A DNA stretch of 6,053 nucleotides from an uncultured Haloferula sp. (lineage in GTDB: Bacteria > Verrucomicrobiota > Verrucomicrobiae > Verrucomicrobiales > Akkermansiaceae). Numbering within the stretch: the first letter of the stretch is position 1; each line of letters opens with the position of its first letter. The notes under the pieces are model-generated. The model saw only the letters and a list, made by a program, of their open reading frames with translations, did not search any database and was not told the DNA's origin. The position numbers and the translations under genes were made by a program. The stretch spans positions 1-6,053 of the forward strand of contig CAMLOZ010000238.1 in assembly GCA_946481625.1 (NCBI GenBank). Reading direction: 5' to 3'. Of the stretch, positions 5,208 through 6,053 are shown one piece after another.

Positions 5208-6053
5208 ATGAGAATCAAAGCCTGCCTATCACTACTACTCGCCCTCGTTGCGATGCCTTTCACGGCACTCGCGACTCCGGAGCGTGTCCCGTCCTTCGGT
5301 CCGAACGGCTCCCACTGGCCGGAGAAGATCCCGACCCCCTTCATGTACGACAACACGGTGGCAAACATCGTGGAAGTCCCCTGTAGCTGGACCGCGATCA
5401 AGAATGCGCTCCAGGCCGTCACCGCCAGCCAAGCCAATAGCGGCACCCTGATCCTCGTCGCGCCCGGGACACTGGCCGGTAACGGGAGTTCGAGCGGCTC
5501 GGTCCCGGTGCTGGAGAGCATCGGCTCGGCCTCGTGGGGGCAGCGCGTGACGGTTGCACCGCGCGATGGCTACGGTTCGGTCACGTGGACCGGCGGTGTA
5601 CGCTTTCTCAAGGTCTTCGGTGTTTGCTTCGCCGGTTTCGAGTCCGCCGGTTCCACTCCCAGCGGGGTGAAGATGCAGGGCTGCCGGCGCTCCGCGCTCG
5701 CTTGGATCAAGTGCACGGGTCACCTCGGGGTTTACGGCACGGACGGCTTCGTGACCGAAGGAATCGAGCTGGTCGAGGTCGTCCAGCCCGACCACTACCT
5801 CGTCAATGACGACTCGGCCGACTTCTATGCGGGCGGCGGGGGCTTCACGGACTGGCGTTTCGACGGGTGCTACCATGCCCCGCGCTTCTTCATCGCCGGC
5901 AGCTATCCCAACGGCAAGCCCCACACCGACACGCTGCAGTTCGCGGCGGCGGGTGGCGGCAGCTATTCGAACATGTATTTCCGCGACACCGCGGTGTTCT
6001 CCGCGAACAACTGCTCGATCCAGACCGGCAACCTCGACGGCATGACCTTGGAG
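5208..6053 (+). CDS. Secreted beta-helix-like protein, 3' partial
   Basis: The frame is open from the ATG at 5208 to the last base (282 codons, no stop), so the C-terminus lies outside the window. Residues 1-22 form a classic Sec signal peptide: basic MRIK, a hydrophobic core (ACLSLLLALVAM), and cleavage after A-L-A at 22. The mature part begins TPERVPSFGPNG. At about 60-90, 'WTAIKNAL…GTLILVAPGTLAG' resembles the opening turn of pectate-lyase-like right-handed beta-helix proteins ('A…AL..A..GdtI.V.PGtY'). Later short strands separated by Gly/Asn turns follow, as does PHTDTLQ (238-244), similar to the H-x-D-x-x-Q stretch seen in many beta-helix and polysaccharide-lyase-like proteins. Five cysteines (139-271 region: C140, C159, C169, C221, C269) could form disulfides outside the cytoplasm. 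It is separated from the EPS operon by 386 bases and likely has its own promoter. It might bind or cleave a polysaccharide, or be a surface structural protein; the fold is a moderate-confidence call and no enzyme activity is claimed. Confidence 0.82.
   Translation, partial: MRIKACLSLLLALVAMPFTALATPERVPSFGPNGSHWPEKIPTPFMYDNTVANIVEVPCSWTAIKNALQAVTASQANSGTLILVAPGTLAGNGSSSGSVPVLESIGSASWGQRVTVAPRDGYGSVTWTGGVRFLKVFGVCFAGFESAGSTPSGVKMQGCRRSALAWIKCTGHLGVYGTDGFVTEGIELVEVVQPDHYLVNDDSADFYAGGGGFTDWRFDGCYHAPRFFIAGSYPNGKPHTDTLQFAAAGGGSYSNMYFRDTAVFSANNCSIQTGNLDGMTLE

Noticed and set aside
5208..5228. Lipoprotein signal at Cys6 of the secreted protein
   Set aside because: The cysteine lies before the hydrophobic core, so it cannot be a lipobox; a standard cleavage site after A-L-A at residue 22 fits better.
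5114..5386. Plus-strand 90-codon frame overlapping the start of the secreted protein
   Set aside because: It is out of frame with the signal-peptide gene, lacks a motif, and changes composition where it enters the real coding region.
5235..5924. Antisense open frame of 229 codons opposite the secreted-protein gene
   Set aside because: The + strand frame has a signal peptide and an unbroken 282 codons with beta-helix-like patterning, while the antisense product looks like compositional noise.

Overview
The window carries most of an exopolysaccharide (EPS) or capsule biosynthesis operon on the + strand, followed by a non-coding gap of 386 bases and the start of a gene for a secreted, probably beta-helical protein. 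Coding DNA is GC-rich with a strong G/C third-position bias. Most starts lack a clear Shine-Dalgarno sequence. These traits, together with the mix of EPS genes and a large secreted beta-helix-like protein, would suit a high-GC Gram-negative such as a member of the Verrucomicrobiota. That assignment is an impression only, because no taxonomic marker gene is present.

Layout. Bases 1-1428 hold a polyprenyl-phosphate sugar-1-phosphate transferase whose first few codons lie before the window. Next come a split glycosyltransferase pair, PssD/Alg14-like (1444-1902) and PssE/Alg13-like (1899-2393), a hexapeptide-repeat acyltransferase (2390-2932), and two GT2-type glycosyltransferases (2943-3887 and 3934-4821). 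The first four junctions are tight: 15 bases, an ATGA overlap, a GTGA overlap and 10 bases. The last GT2 gene follows after 46 bases. All six genes are therefore probably co-transcribed.

How the genes work together (inference from family roles). The first enzyme loads a sugar-1-phosphate onto a membrane polyprenyl phosphate. The PssD/PssE pair adds the second sugar. The two GT2 enzymes extend the chain, and the acyltransferase decorates a sugar or a sugar precursor. The order 'initiating transferase - PssD - PssE' is the same as cps14E-F-G of pneumococcal type 14 capsule. No flippase, polymerase, chain-length regulator or export channel is in the window, so these must lie elsewhere, most likely upstream or downstream.

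Bases 4822-5207 contain no convincing gene. They hold GC-rich hairpins with mutually exclusive pairings, an AT-rich patch with a perfect inverted repeat, and two short direct repeats spaced 21 and 22 bases apart. The region probably ends the EPS operon and carries the promoter for the next gene. From 5208 to the end of the window runs an open frame with a clear signal peptide and a beta-helix-like sequence. It has no stop within the window and is truncated at its 3' end.

The EPS genes belong to well-known families. The least explained parts are the intergenic region, the truncated secreted protein, and the acyltransferase, which lacks a histidine where related enzymes usually have one.
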